Assembly: GCF_005886145.1 (NCBI RefSeq)
Contig: NZ_CP040504.1
Span: 1-64,000 of the forward strand
Direction: 5' to 3'
DNA: 64,000 nt
Source: Neisseria sp. oral taxon 014 str. F0314
Lineage (GTDB): Bacteria; Pseudomonadota; Gammaproteobacteria; Burkholderiales; Neisseriaceae
The position numbers and the translations under genes are program-made. The notes under the pieces were generated by a model. It searched no databases. It was given only the letters and a program-made list of their open reading frames with translations, and was not told the origin of the DNA. Shown piece by piece: positions 28,039 to 40,121 of this stretch. The first letter of the stretch is position 1. Each line of letters starts with the position of its first letter.

Positions 28039-28458
28039 ATGTTTGATGATGAATTAAATGACTTTTTAGATGAAAATAATGTTCGATTTTCGATTTTGGA
28101 CAAAGACATATTTAATAAATATGCAAAAATCGAAAATTATCCTTTCACTGGTTCTAGAATTTCTTGGAGCAAACTCAAAATTCATATTAGTAAATCATTT
28201 CATGAACTACCTAAATTCATTAATGAAGTTAGTAATATCTTATCTAGCTTAAATGAAAACCAACCTAATATCATTTTAATAGGAAATGATTTTCAAGATG
28301 GATATTGCATTGATTTTTCAATAAAAAATTTAGAGTCAATTTCACACTTCTTAATGGAATATCCAGGAGAAAATTATCTATTTGGATTAAATCAGGAATG
28401 GTGTATTTGTATTTATGATGTTCTGGATTTTGGGTTGCCAGAACCGAAATTATCGTAA
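28039..28458 (+). CDS. Orphan immunity-like protein
   Basis: The 139-residue AT-rich frame encodes an acidic soluble protein (FDDELNDFLDENNVRF at the start, GLNQEWCICIYDVLDFGL near the end). I cannot name the family. It has no adjacent toxin of its own, and a shorter diverged copy of its middle part occurs at 29365-29432. Position downstream of rhs among displaced cassettes suggests an orphan immunity gene. GGGAGG lies about 13 bases before the ATG. Confidence 0.6.
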   Translation: MFDDELNDFLDENNVRFSILDKDIFNKYAKIENYPFTGSRISWSKLKIHISKSFHELPKFINEVSNILSSLNENQPNIILIGNDFQDGYCIDFSIKNLESISHFLMEYPGENYLFGLNQEWCICIYDVLDFGLPEPKLS

Positions 28459-28577
28459 AGACATATTGAACAAGTATAGGTTAGGTCGAGACCCAACACC
28501 CCATAAGCAAGCCGCAGCCTGTATGTAGGTGTATGCCTAAAGGCATGCACACGGTTTCTTATTTCAACAGTCTCAAA

Positions 28578-28606
28578 AGGCCGTCTGAAAAACCTTCAGA
28601 CGGCCT
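28578..28606. terminator. Inverted DUS pair
   Basis: AGGCCGTCTGAA and TTCAGACGGCCT are separated by 5 bases, forming a strong hairpin between orphan cassettes. Confidence 0.75.
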
Positions 28607-28786
28607 AAGCAATGACGGGACGGTCAGCGGCTACGACCGTAAAGGAAACGGTGAGTCTATCATAAATTGAAATACAGTAAAAACCACAGCAGCAGTTGTG
28701 GGTAGTGTGCAGGTGTCGGGTATCTCATTTATAGAGGCATAAGAAAGATTATTTGGCCCCTGCTACAGGAACTAGAGTTTTGCGAA

Positions 28787-28853
28787 GATTACCGGCCGTC
28801 TGAAAGGTCTGCCAGTCGAAATCTGGCGGGAGGGCAGAGCTAAGATAATCAAA
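28787..28853 (+). pseudogene. Short rhs core fragment
   Basis: Bases 28815-28835 (GTCGAAATCTGGCGGGAGGGC) repeat the intact rhs near 26690, where they encode the AEIWREGG segment. A DUS (GCCGTCTGAAA) lies just before. The rest of 28459-28883 shows no gene apart from short frames. This is a relic of an exchanged rhs. Confidence 0.6.
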
Positions 28854-28883
28854 TAGCAGCTAATATAAATATGTATCATTGAT

Positions 28884-29342
28884 ATGAAAAAAGAAGAAAA
28901 CACCAATTTCTATCAAAAACTTATTCTGATAGAAGATGAAATATATGAGTCTGATATTCTAAACAATTATGACTTATTTATTAGAAAATGTATAGATTTC
29001 GCTAAGAAAAAAATTATTCCTCTTAGTGATAATCAAAAATATCTAGATGAGAAAATCAAACTTAGTATAGATTTTATAGAAGGCAGACTTAGCAAATCTG
29101 AATTGATAGAGGCTTCATATCAATTTACCAAAGAGATTTATGCTTCCAGTTCAAATATAAAAGAGAAAAAAATAAAATATTTTATTTGCTTCCTCCTTGA
29201 TTCTGATTTTCTACAGAATATTACTCCTGATGAACAACAGGATAGTTACATTAGTTATTTACTTTCTACTCTATATGAAATACAGGATAATATTGTGTTA
29301 TGTGAAGAATTTTATAAATTTATTAATGAAGAACTGTCCTAA
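28884..29342 (+). CDS. Orphan immunity-like protein
   Basis: The 152-residue AT-rich, Lys/Glu/Ile-rich, all-helical looking protein begins MKKEENTNFYQKLILIEDE. It has no signal peptide and no family that I recognise. The pattern (KCIDFAKKKIIP, YISYLLSTLYEIQDN, FYKFINEEL at the end) resembles small helical immunity proteins. It follows the rhs relic at 28815, so it may have been the partner of a lost toxin. Function is inferred from context only. Confidence 0.55.
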   Translation: MKKEENTNFYQKLILIEDEIYESDILNNYDLFIRKCIDFAKKKIIPLSDNQKYLDEKIKLSIDFIEGRLSKSELIEASYQFTKEIYASSSNIKEKKIKYFICFLLDSDFLQNITPDEQQDSYISYLLSTLYEIQDNIVLCEEFYKFINEELS

Positions 29343-29364
29343 ACCTACATTTTACGTGTACCCT

Positions 29365-29432
29365 TTTTTCTTTAGAGCAAACTCGGGGATCATATCAAAA
29401 AATCATTTCATGAGTTAACGAAATTTCTTGAC
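29365..29432 (+). pseudogene. Fragment of a second immunity gene copy
   Basis: Read in frame from AGC at 29376, this stretch gives SKLGDHIKKSFHELTKFLDE, closely similar to SKLKIHISKSFHELPKFINE of the 139-residue protein encoded at 28039-28458. Both DNA and protein similarity stop on each side. It is a broken paralogue. Confidence 0.7.
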
Positions 29433-29448
29433 GAATCTCCAACTCGGA

Positions 29449-29490
29449 AGGCCGTCTGAAAACATTCCCGCAAGAATTTTTCGGAAACCT
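29449..29490 (+). pseudogene. Short rhs fragment beginning at a DUS
   Basis: AGGCCGTCTGAAAACATTCC and the bases after it nearly repeat the intact rhs at 26490-26520 (encoding the RPSENIPEGI region). The match starts at the DUS itself. A short hairpin follows at about 29508-29540 (TCGTCCCCA and TGGGGACGA). Confidence 0.6.
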
Positions 29491-29624
29491 CGTCCCCACA
29501 TGCTTTAAAATGGGGACGATTCACAACAGTACAAATATTTCAGACGGCCTGTCCGAACTTTCCAGCCCCCGTATTGTCCCATACTGCATATTCCACTAAT
29601 CCCGCCGCCGAGCAAACCGTCATC

Positions 29625-29780
29625 ATGGCCTTTCAAAAAACCGCCCGCAAAGACTCCGCCTTCCGCATCGTCTGCATCCTCCCAGACTTCTGCTTCCTAA
29701 CTGATCCAGATGCAATTATGGATTCATTTATGAGTTTAGGACGCTGTGGAGTGAAAGATTTAAGGAAAAAGAAAAAATGA
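29625..29780 (+). pseudogene. Mini-rhs: rhs start joined to a foreign toxin tail
   Basis: The first 25 codons (MAFQKTARKDSAFRIVCILP then DFCFL) are identical in DNA to the start of the full-length rhs at 23496. The frame then jumps to TDPDAIMDSFMSLGRCGVKD and a Lys-rich end, which looks like the last residues of a different toxin. Its stop overlaps the next gene's start (ATGA). The whole shell and most of the toxin are missing, so it is a deletion product of a former rhs toxin cassette. A 52-residue product could still be translated. Confidence 0.75.
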
Positions 29781-30241
29781 TAGAACCTTTAGAAAGAAAG
29801 AGTTTATTAAGTCCATTTGCTATTAATGGAGATGAAATGGTGGCTGAAGCTTATTCTAAAATAATGTATCAGCATTGGAATATTTCGGCTAAATTTGACA
29901 AATATTTTCCTAGGGGAACTTATGGAGAAGATTTGGATTTGATTTTATTTGAGTTTTTTGTTTTAGGTGATACAGATTGGTTTAGTGCTCCCAAAGAGAT
30001 TTGTTTAGGTCGTTATTCGAGAAAAAATAAAGATTTTTCAGTAAAGGTACCAGTCCCTAAAGAAGTATCATCAGCAGTATTAAATGGAAATGATGAAATA
30101 GTTAATGATTTTTTAGTTAATACGTTTTCTACGGCAAAAGAGTTAATTTTTTCTAAGAAATCATTTAGGAAGTTGGATTTTAATTTTGAAAAATTTGAAT
30201 CTGATTATAATTCTTTTATGAATGACTTAGTTAGTAAATAA
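29777..30241 (+). CDS. Probable immunity protein of the lost toxin at 29.7 kb
   Basis: The 154-residue soluble protein contains LDLILFEFFVLGDTDWFSAP and KEICLGRYSRKNKDFSV, and I cannot assign a numbered immunity family with certainty. Its ATG overlaps the stop of the mini-rhs tail by 4 bases, the tight coupling typical of toxin-immunity pairs. It is AT-rich compared with rhs shells. It appears intact although its toxin is reduced to a tail, so it may now protect against sibling or competitor attack. Confidence 0.65.
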   Translation: MIEPLERKSLLSPFAINGDEMVAEAYSKIMYQHWNISAKFDKYFPRGTYGEDLDLILFEFFVLGDTDWFSAPKEICLGRYSRKNKDFSVKVPVPKEVSSAVLNGNDEIVNDFLVNTFSTAKELIFSKKSFRKLDFNFEKFESDYNSFMNDLVSK

Positions 30242-30473
30242 CTTTCGGCAAAATAAAATTGTATTAGGCCATTAAGCAAGCTGTATTTACATGAATTTTC
30301 AAAGCTAGCCGTAGGTTATGGGGGATAAAGGTGTCCATGTGGTTTTTAAACCTTTGAAACTGAACTTTCTTAATCTCAATCGGTTTTCAAGCAGCCTCAA
30401 TATTTCTTTTGAGGCCGTCTGAAACCTCCGTTCTTTAACAATCCAATCCCCGTTATCGGTTGCAACGCTGGTT
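30242..30473. other. Intergenic stretch with no gene seen
   Basis: No supportable gene. A DUS copy lies at about 30413-30424. A short string (TTAAGCAAGC near 30274) weakly recalls the stretch at about 28505, suggesting both descend from similar cassette ends. Confidence 0.4.
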
Positions 30474-30520
30474 GAAATAGAGGCCGTCTGAAAGTTAGTT
30501 TTTCAGACGGCCTCTATTTC
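30474..30520. repeat. Perfect 20-bp inverted repeat built on DUS at rhs border
   Basis: GAAATAGAGGCCGTCTGAAA (30474-30493) and its exact reverse complement (30501-30520) flank a 7-base loop. The right arm is also the first coding part of the headless rhs that follows, where it encodes SDGLYF. Confidence 0.9.
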
Positions 30521-32209
30521 GATCCGGCGTCGGAAGACGGAGTGTTCCGCGGCGAAGACGGCAACCTGTACGTCAACCGCCTCGGTGCCGCCTCGTTGGC
30601 CGGACGGGAGATGGTGCGTTACCACTACGACGGCCGCGGCGACTTGACCGCGGTATACGGCAGGGGCGGCAAAAAACTGCGCGGCTTCGCCTACCGCAAC
30701 CACATCATGATCGAACACAGCCAGCCGGAGGGTCTGGTTTCCCGCTACCGTTACGACACATACGACACCGGCGGCAAAGTATTGTGCAACACCACCAATA
30801 CCGGCGAAGAATGGACCTTCGATTATCGCGAGGACCACACGCTGGTTACCGACGTGCTGGGGCGGTGCGAGACTTTCGGTTTCGACGGCAATTACGAACT
30901 GTCTTACTATATAGACGCCGAAGGCAACCGCAGCGATACCGAACGCGACGACGACGGCTGGATTACCGGCCAGACCGATCCGCTGGGGCGGGAGACCCGT
31001 TACGGTTACAACCGCTACGGGCAGTTGGAAAGTACCGACTATCCGGACGGCAGCTGCGACGAAATGGAATACCATTCCGAACTCAACCTGCCGGTAGCGT
31101 ATGTCGAACGGATGGGGCCGCCGACGCTCTGCCGTTACGACGGCCGCGGCAATCCGATAGAAATCACCGACCCGGCCGGCGGCATCACCCGCATCAGTTA
31201 CGGGCGCAACGGCGAACCCGAAAGCATTACCGATCCGTTGGGCAAGACCGTCCGCTACCGTTACAACGGGGCCGGACTGCCTTCTTCCTATACCGACTGT
31301 TCCGGCGGCATTACCCGTTTCAGCTATACCGATTTCGGCGACCTGGAAAGCGTGACCGACGCTTTGGGGCAGACCGTCCGCTACCACTACGACGAAGCGG
31401 GCAACCATATCCGCACCGACTATCCGGACGGCGGCAGCGAACACTACGAATACGACCGCCTCAACCGACTGACCGGCTACACCGACCCGCTGGGCAACCG
31501 CACCGTCTACGAACTGGCGGCGGACGGTCTGCCGCTCAAACGCACCGACGCGCTGGGGCACAGCTTCGGCTACCGCTATGATGCCGCCCGCCGCCTAGCC
31601 GTCCTCACCAACGAAAACGGCGAAAGCTACCGTTTGGAATACGACGCCGCCGACAACCTGATTCGCGAAAGCGGCTGGGACGGCAGAATCACCGAATACG
31701 GCTACGACAAGGCCGGACAGTTGAACGAACAGCGCGAATACGGCGATAACCCCGCCCGCCCGCTGCAAATCCACCGTTTCGAACGCGACATCCTCGGCCG
31801 GCTGACCGACAAAATCAGCCGCCGTACCGACCGCAACCGGCATACCGAAGCCTACAGCCGCAGCCGCTACGACTACGACCCCGTTAGCGGACGGCTGAGC
31901 AAGGCCCGCAACGGCAGCGGCAGCGTCGAGCTGGAATACGACGCACTGGGTCGGATAACGGGCGAGACCGTCGTCCACAACGGCCGCGAAATCAAAGTCG
32001 GCTACCGTTACGACGGCAACGGCAACCGCATCCGTACCGAGCTGCCCGACGGCTCCGTCGTCGACCACCTGTACTACGGCAGCGGCCACCTGCACCGCAT
32101 CAGCTGCAATGGCGAAACCGTCAGCGACATCGAACGCGACGCGCTGCATCGGGAAACCAGCCGCACCCAAGTGTTAAAGATGCAAATAAATGTCAAAAGA
32201 TATAAATAA
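30503..32209 (+). pseudogene. Headless rhs core fragment
   Basis: An open frame from about 30503 (first possible start GTG 30542) gives about 560 residues of YD-repeat shell (for example RNHIMIEHSQPEGLVSRYRY), aligning with the middle of the full-length Rhs. It lacks the PAAR-like start and entry region. It also lacks the shell end and toxin: similarity stops after HRETSRTQ, and a short foreign tail (VLKMQINVKRYK) follows. It has no ribosome site, and the 5' border sits in a DUS hairpin. It is probably an inactive donor or relic. Confidence 0.8.
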
Positions 32210-32231
32210 GCGTCACGGACTTTACTAAGCT

Positions 32232-32841
32232 GGGACCTTTGCAAAAAAGCCCTGTCTCCCCAACAGCCGAAACCCAAACATAGGTTTTCGGCTGTTTCCG
32301 TTCCAAATTCCCCATTTTTCTTCCCAGATACCCGAAATCAGGCATCCGTGCTGCCTGTTAGGCAGCAACAGGCGCACTTATCCTGTTGGCGGTTTTCAAC
32401 AGATTCAAACACATCGCCTTCAGATGGCTTTGCGCACTCACTTTAATCAGCCCGAAATAGGTTGCCCGGGCATAGCAGAATTTACGGCGCAGTGTACCGA
32501 AGCTTTGTTCGAACACATAACGGGTCTTCGACAAATATCGGTTACATTTGGTTTGAGCTTCCGTCAGTGAACGGTTGCGGTGGGCTTTGCACACTAATGC
32601 CGTCCAGCAACCGATGGTCTTCCAGATGTTGCCGGATCGACTTCTATGGCTTGACGCTGTTTACTGCCGGCAGTTGGAATAATGGTAGCGTCAACGACGG
32701 CGGCAGATGCTTTCTCTACTTTTAGGTCTTTTTCGGTCAATTGTTGGTTAATCAGTTCCAGCAGTTCGGACAGGGTGTTGTCTTGCGCCAGCCGGTTTTG
32801 GTAGGAATTTAGGGGAAGTTAAGAAATTTTGCAAAGGTCTC
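32232..32841 (-). mobile_element. Degraded IS5-family (IS1106-like) element
   Basis: The ends are imperfect inverted repeats: GGGACCTTTGCAAAA at the left and TTTTGCAAAGGTCTC at the right. Inside, on the minus strand, are pieces of an IS1106-type transposase in different frames. At about 610 bp it is roughly half the usual length, so it carries an internal deletion and frameshifts. It separates the headless rhs from the lac genes and truncates lacI. Confidence 0.85.
32358..32594 (-). pseudogene. Transposase C-terminal fragment (IS5 family)
   Basis: The fragment reads HRNRSLTEAQTKCNRYLSK, then RYVFEQSFGTLRRKFCYARA and SHLKAMCLNLLKTANR, the C-terminal DDE region of IS1106-like transposases, with the catalytic Glu in the FEQSFG block. 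The upstream part is in other frames or deleted (a further piece lies around 32600-32800), so it is not functional. Confidence 0.8.
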
Positions 32842-32842
32842 C

Positions 32843-33161
32843 GGCCGTGTTATCATAGTCCAATCACCACCACATCTTCAGGAATTCTAAACCCTTTACT
32901 CAATAGTAGTTAATAAGCAACGAAGGCAATTTGATCATTATCGCCAATTACGACATCGAACGGGAATTCTGTATCATTTGGTTTTAGCAGAGCTTCCTCG
33001 AATGCTTTGTGCAGTAAGGCTTGCAAATAATTTAATTCATCAATTGCTTTCTTGACTACTTCATAGGTTTATGGGGATAACTTTTCTGAATTATTGAGTG
33101 TTCTTGATACTATAATCAAAGAAACACCTGCTAATTCTGCTACGTTTTTTAAAGATATCAT
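32843..33161 (-). pseudogene. lacI: Broken lacI-type repressor gene
   Basis: From ATG 33161 the reading gives MISLKNVAELAGVSLIIVSR and TLNNSEKLSP, a LacI-family helix-turn-helix, then a stop, then YEVVKKAIDELNYLQA. The sequence jumps to a C-terminal piece (FPFDVVIGDNDQIAFVAY, then GFRIPEDVVVIG) after losing most of the sugar-binding domain, with more stops. The end abuts the IS element. It is divergent from lacY by 39 bases, as expected for a local regulator, and cannot give a working repressor. Confidence 0.85.
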
Positions 33162-33200
33162 TTCGATTGTTCTAATGTTAAACAAATGCAGAGGTGTAAG

Positions 33201-37513
<4,313 letters not shown>

Positions 37514-37525
37514 AGATACATTTTG

Positions 37526-37572
37526 ACGACAACAAAAAACCGCCTTTACTAAAGGTGGTTTTTTGTTGTCGT
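37526..37572 (+). terminator. Terminator of the lac operon
   Basis: A 22-bp nearly perfect stem (ACGACAACAAAAAACCGCCT... paired with ...GGTGGTTTTTTGTTGTCGT) with loop ACT begins 13 bases after the lacZ stop. The descending arm carries a T6 run. Confidence 0.9.
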
Positions 37573-37782
37573 ATGCGGATGCTTTTGCCTAAAGAGTTAT
37601 ACAAGGCGCAAGGCTTCCCTGACGACTATATTTTTGACCGCGACCAAGCCGATAGGCCGTTAACCAAAACAGCCCAAGTACGGATGTGCGGCAATTCGGT
37701 ATCGCCGCCGCCGATGGCGGCATTGATTCGCGCCAATTATTATCCGGAGGCAATAAGGAGTAGGGCATGTGAAGCCGCATGA
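37573..37782 (+). pseudogene. C-terminal remnant of a C5-cytosine DNA methyltransferase
   Basis: The frame reads ELYKAQGFPDDYIFDRD, then LTKTAQVRMCGNSVSPP and ALIRANY, the conserved end of phage/plasmid cytosine-5 methyltransferases (motifs IX-X: RMCGNSV-type). The catalytic part is absent, and the sequence starts directly at the lac terminator. It marks the left edge of the plasmid/phage-like element and a recombination joint with the lac module. Confidence 0.75.
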
Positions 37783-37824
37783 TGTATATGGAAACACTTG
37801 ATTTGATAACGACCGATGCAGAAA

Positions 37825-37867
37825 AGCCCGGCCGCCGCACCAAACAAGTGCGGCGGCCGGGCTTTTT
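37825..37867. terminator. Strong GC hairpin terminator
   Basis: AGCCCGGCCGCCGCAC pairs perfectly with GTGCGGCGGCCGGGCT, followed by TTTTT. It ends rightward transcription from the methyltransferase remnant. Confidence 0.85.
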
Positions 37868-37957
37868 GTATTTATTTTTAACGGGAAATCTGTTAAAGGA
37901 TTTCAATCGGGCATGAAATACGCCATCTAGATAAGCAGGGGCGTGGGAAGTTCAGGT

Positions 37958-38089
37958 TCAACGTTTGCCGGATGACTTGCTTGGTTTTAAAGACGGAGTA
38001 TTTCCAGGCGTGCTTTTATTATCACGGCGTCGCTGATCGGGTTTGCCTGTTGATTTTGCAATCGGTTTCGGTCCGGTTTTTAACGACAT
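37958..38089 (-). CDS. Small basic protein, unknown
   Basis: The frame encodes 43 residues (MSLKTGPKPIAKSTGKPDQR...), rich in Lys, Pro and Ser with almost no hydrophobic residues. ATG 38089 has GGAG 8 bases upstream, which supports translation. I recognise no family. It lies 107 bases after the 179-residue gene in the same direction. Confidence 0.35.
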   Translation of the reverse strand: MSLKTGPKPIAKSTGKPDQRRRDNKSTPGNTPSLKPSKSSGKR

Positions 38090-38196
38090 ATTTAGGCTCC
38101 TTAAGTAGGGGTTATAGATACGGCATGTATATTGGTATGACAAAATTTTTTTCAAGAATCGGGTATTTAAAAATAATCATCTGCCTTACTATATGT

Positions 38197-38736
38197 TTAT
38201 ATTTCATGCGGGCGGTGGCAGATCGAAATTACAAATGTGTTTTTGCGACATTCTTCATTAATCCGGTAAATTTCCTGCCATGCCCTGTGTAACAAAACAT
38301 CCCTGAGTATAGGAATGTTTTTCAGCAGTCTGTATTTTCTACGGTAAATATTACGTCTGAGACACCAAATTCGCAGTAGTTCATCCTCATCATCAATAAC
38401 GACATGTTTGAGAATCAAACCGGTAGAACCTATCGGGAGCAGGTAACGCGGATCAGGGTTATCAAAATGCTGTCCGGAACCATTGAAATCATAGAGGACG
38501 TTTGGTTTCATGTCGGCGATGTCGTAAGTGCTCCGCGGTATAGATACTTCCCCTTTCCACTCAAAACACAAGGTTGCCGACCGGTCGCTTATTTGGTGTA
38601 CCGGCACCTCTCCGAGGGTTCCCAGAAAATTCATTCCGCCATCGTAATTTGAAATTGACCAAGGGGTGTCGAATCGGCGGTTATCTATAATCATGTGGAA
38701 CATACGGTGAATATATTCACGTCTTAGTAGCAGCAT
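38197..38736 (-). CDS. Hypothetical protein
   Basis: The 179-residue protein has a basic C-terminal half (WCLRRNIYRRKYRLLKNIPI) and a mixed N-terminal half (RFDTPWSISNYDGGMNFLG). I see no signal peptide or known motif. No clear ribosome site lies before 38736, and an internal ATG (MFHMIIDN, 11 codons in) is an alternative start. It lies in the integrated element, and its role is unknown. Confidence 0.5.
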   Translation of the reverse strand: MLLLRREYIHRMFHMIIDNRRFDTPWSISNYDGGMNFLGTLGEVPVHQISDRSATLCFEWKGEVSIPRSTYDIADMKPNVLYDFNGSGQHFDNPDPRYLLPIGSTGLILKHVVIDDEDELLRIWCLRRNIYRRKYRLLKNIPILRDVLLHRAWQEIYRINEECRKNTFVISICHRPHEI

Positions 38737-39062
38737 TTCAAAATTTTATAATGTTATATTCATAAATTTCTTTTAATTTTATGCTTGATTATTTACTATG
38801 TAAATAAAAATAATAGGTGACTGATGATCTGATAATTTGCCCGCAGGAGGGGGCAAGTCGGGCTTGGGCTTGCCGGTGGTGCAGATAGCCGCAGGTATCG
38901 GAGCCGACAGCATGGTCAAGTCCGGCTTGGGGGCGTGGGGCCGTTTGTGGCGAACCCAGAGAGCCGGAAACGGGGCTGCTGCGGGGATGGATTTTCAGGT
39001 AGTGAAGTTCTTACCTGTTATATACAGGCCGTCCGAAGCCTGATTTCAGACAGCCTGTTGTG
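38737..39062. other. Intergenic stretch, possible gene remnant
   Basis: The left part is AT-rich. From about 38838 the sequence turns GC-rich and can be read as GGGKSGLGLPVVQIAAGIGA, which may be a remnant of a longer gene, but there is no start codon or ribosome site. A degenerate inverted DUS-like pair lies at about 39026-39058. Confidence 0.35.
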
Positions 39063-39611
39063 TCAAGACGGAGAATAGATAATCTGTTCTACCGTCCACC
39101 ATGTTTCAGGATATTGTGCCTTGAAATCGTCGATATCCCATTGGATTTCCTCATCGTCAATCCCCGAATCATAGAGATATTTTTTATCTGAACCCATAAA
39201 ATGTGTCGCTCTTATGCAACCTTTTCTGATGTTGACTTCAACATTGGACACGTTTCCCAGCATCATCAGGTTAACCAGTGCTTCGGTATCCAGTCTTGTT
39301 TCAGGCAGTATTTTGCCTTTCATACACTCGAAAAACTTTTTGTCATAAATTTCGCGCGGCAACAAGGCGAATGTTTCCGTCATAGTGCCGACATCGTAAT
39401 CTGCACATGTCTGTGCCAGTAAATCGTAAGTAAAATCCGAACTGCCTTTTAATGCACTTGAAAAAATTTCTATGCAGTCGTCCACCGTCAGACCGTCATT
39501 CAGACTGTAAACATCCCGCCATAATGTCATAAAGATTTCCCGTATTTCCTTTGAGGTAAGTTTTTCAATCAGGGAAACTATCCGTCCCGTTCTGCCGCTT
39601 CTCTTATTCAT
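39063..39611 (-). CDS. Hypothetical protein of the integrated element
   Basis: A protein of about 182 residues, acidic and soluble, with SLIEKLTSKEIREIFMTLWR near the start and DDEEIQWDIDDFKAQYPETW near the end. I recognise no family. I prefer ATG 39611 because AAGGAG lies 6 bases upstream; in-frame ATGs at 39617 and 39632 are alternatives. The start overlaps the end of the upstream gene (39604), so the two are probably one operon. Confidence 0.6.
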   Translation of the reverse strand: MNKRSGRTGRIVSLIEKLTSKEIREIFMTLWRDVYSLNDGLTVDDCIEIFSSALKGSSDFTYDLLAQTCADYDVGTMTETFALLPREIYDKKFFECMKGKILPETRLDTEALVNLMMLGNVSNVEVNIRKGCIRATHFMGSDKKYLYDSGIDDEEIQWDIDDFKAQYPETWWTVEQIIYSPS

Positions 39612-40074
39612 TCCCATCTCCTTTTTCATCAACCGTTATATCTGATTTGATGCCCTTCACCGCTATTTCGTGTTCAATCCATGCGGCGGGGTCAGCGTAA
39701 AATTCAGGCGGAAATATCAGGTCAATGCCGAAATCAGACTGTGACCAGTCATCCCACCATTTGACAGCCATCTCCCATATGCCTTTCCAATAAATGCCGA
39801 TAGAGTTGCCGCGTATTTTATGGGTATCGGATGCGCTTTCGCTGTCGACAACTGCGGACATTTCCAGTTTTCCAAAATTCCTGTCCTGTTGCTCAAGTGT
39901 TTTCAATATGCCATGCAGTCGGATATAGCGGTCAACATCAAACGTAACGGACAAATCACGGTAAACATTTCTATCGGCGTATTCGTCCGACCACATCGCC
40001 TTCAGTTTGTCTTCATCCAGTACGCAAACCATCTCGCGCCCGCTGTGTAATCCATATCGGAAGTAATAATTCAT
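39604..40074 (-). CDS. Hypothetical protein of the integrated element
   Basis: The 156-residue acidic protein begins MNYYFRYGLHSGREMVCVLD, with Trp-rich GIYWKGIWEMAVKWWDDW and a C-terminal EHEIAVKGIKSDITVDEKGD. GGAGTG lies upstream of ATG 40074. No signal peptide, membrane segment or known family. It is coupled to the next gene by overlap. The inverted DUS pair at 40091-40117 separates it from the methylase-like gene. Confidence 0.6.
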   Translation of the reverse strand: MNYYFRYGLHSGREMVCVLDEDKLKAMWSDEYADRNVYRDLSVTFDVDRYIRLHGILKTLEQQDRNFGKLEMSAVVDSESASDTHKIRGNSIGIYWKGIWEMAVKWWDDWSQSDFGIDLIFPPEFYADPAAWIEHEIAVKGIKSDITVDEKGDGNE

Positions 40075-40090
40075 TTTTCACTCCTGTTTT

Positions 40091-40117
40091 TTCAGACGGC
40101 CTGACAGGCCGTCTGAA
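40091..40117. terminator. Inverted DUS pair
   Basis: TTCAGACGGCCT and AGGCCGTCTGAA are separated by 3 bases, downstream of the methylase-like gene (leftward). It is both a likely hairpin terminator and an uptake signal. Confidence 0.75.
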
Positions 40118-40121
40118 ACCG

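Noticed and set aside
29574..29624. Upstream extension of the mini-rhs (17 codons)
   Set aside because: The similarity to rhs begins exactly at ATG 29625; the upstream codons have no counterpart at 23496.
37825..37867. GCCCGG-rich hairpin considered as the left att site for tRNA-Leu
   Set aside because: Only a few bases match the tRNA 3' end; it is better explained as a terminator with a T run.
38837..39043. 68-codon frame starting at TTG
   Set aside because: No ribosome site, weak start and no family; described as intergenic with a possible remnant.
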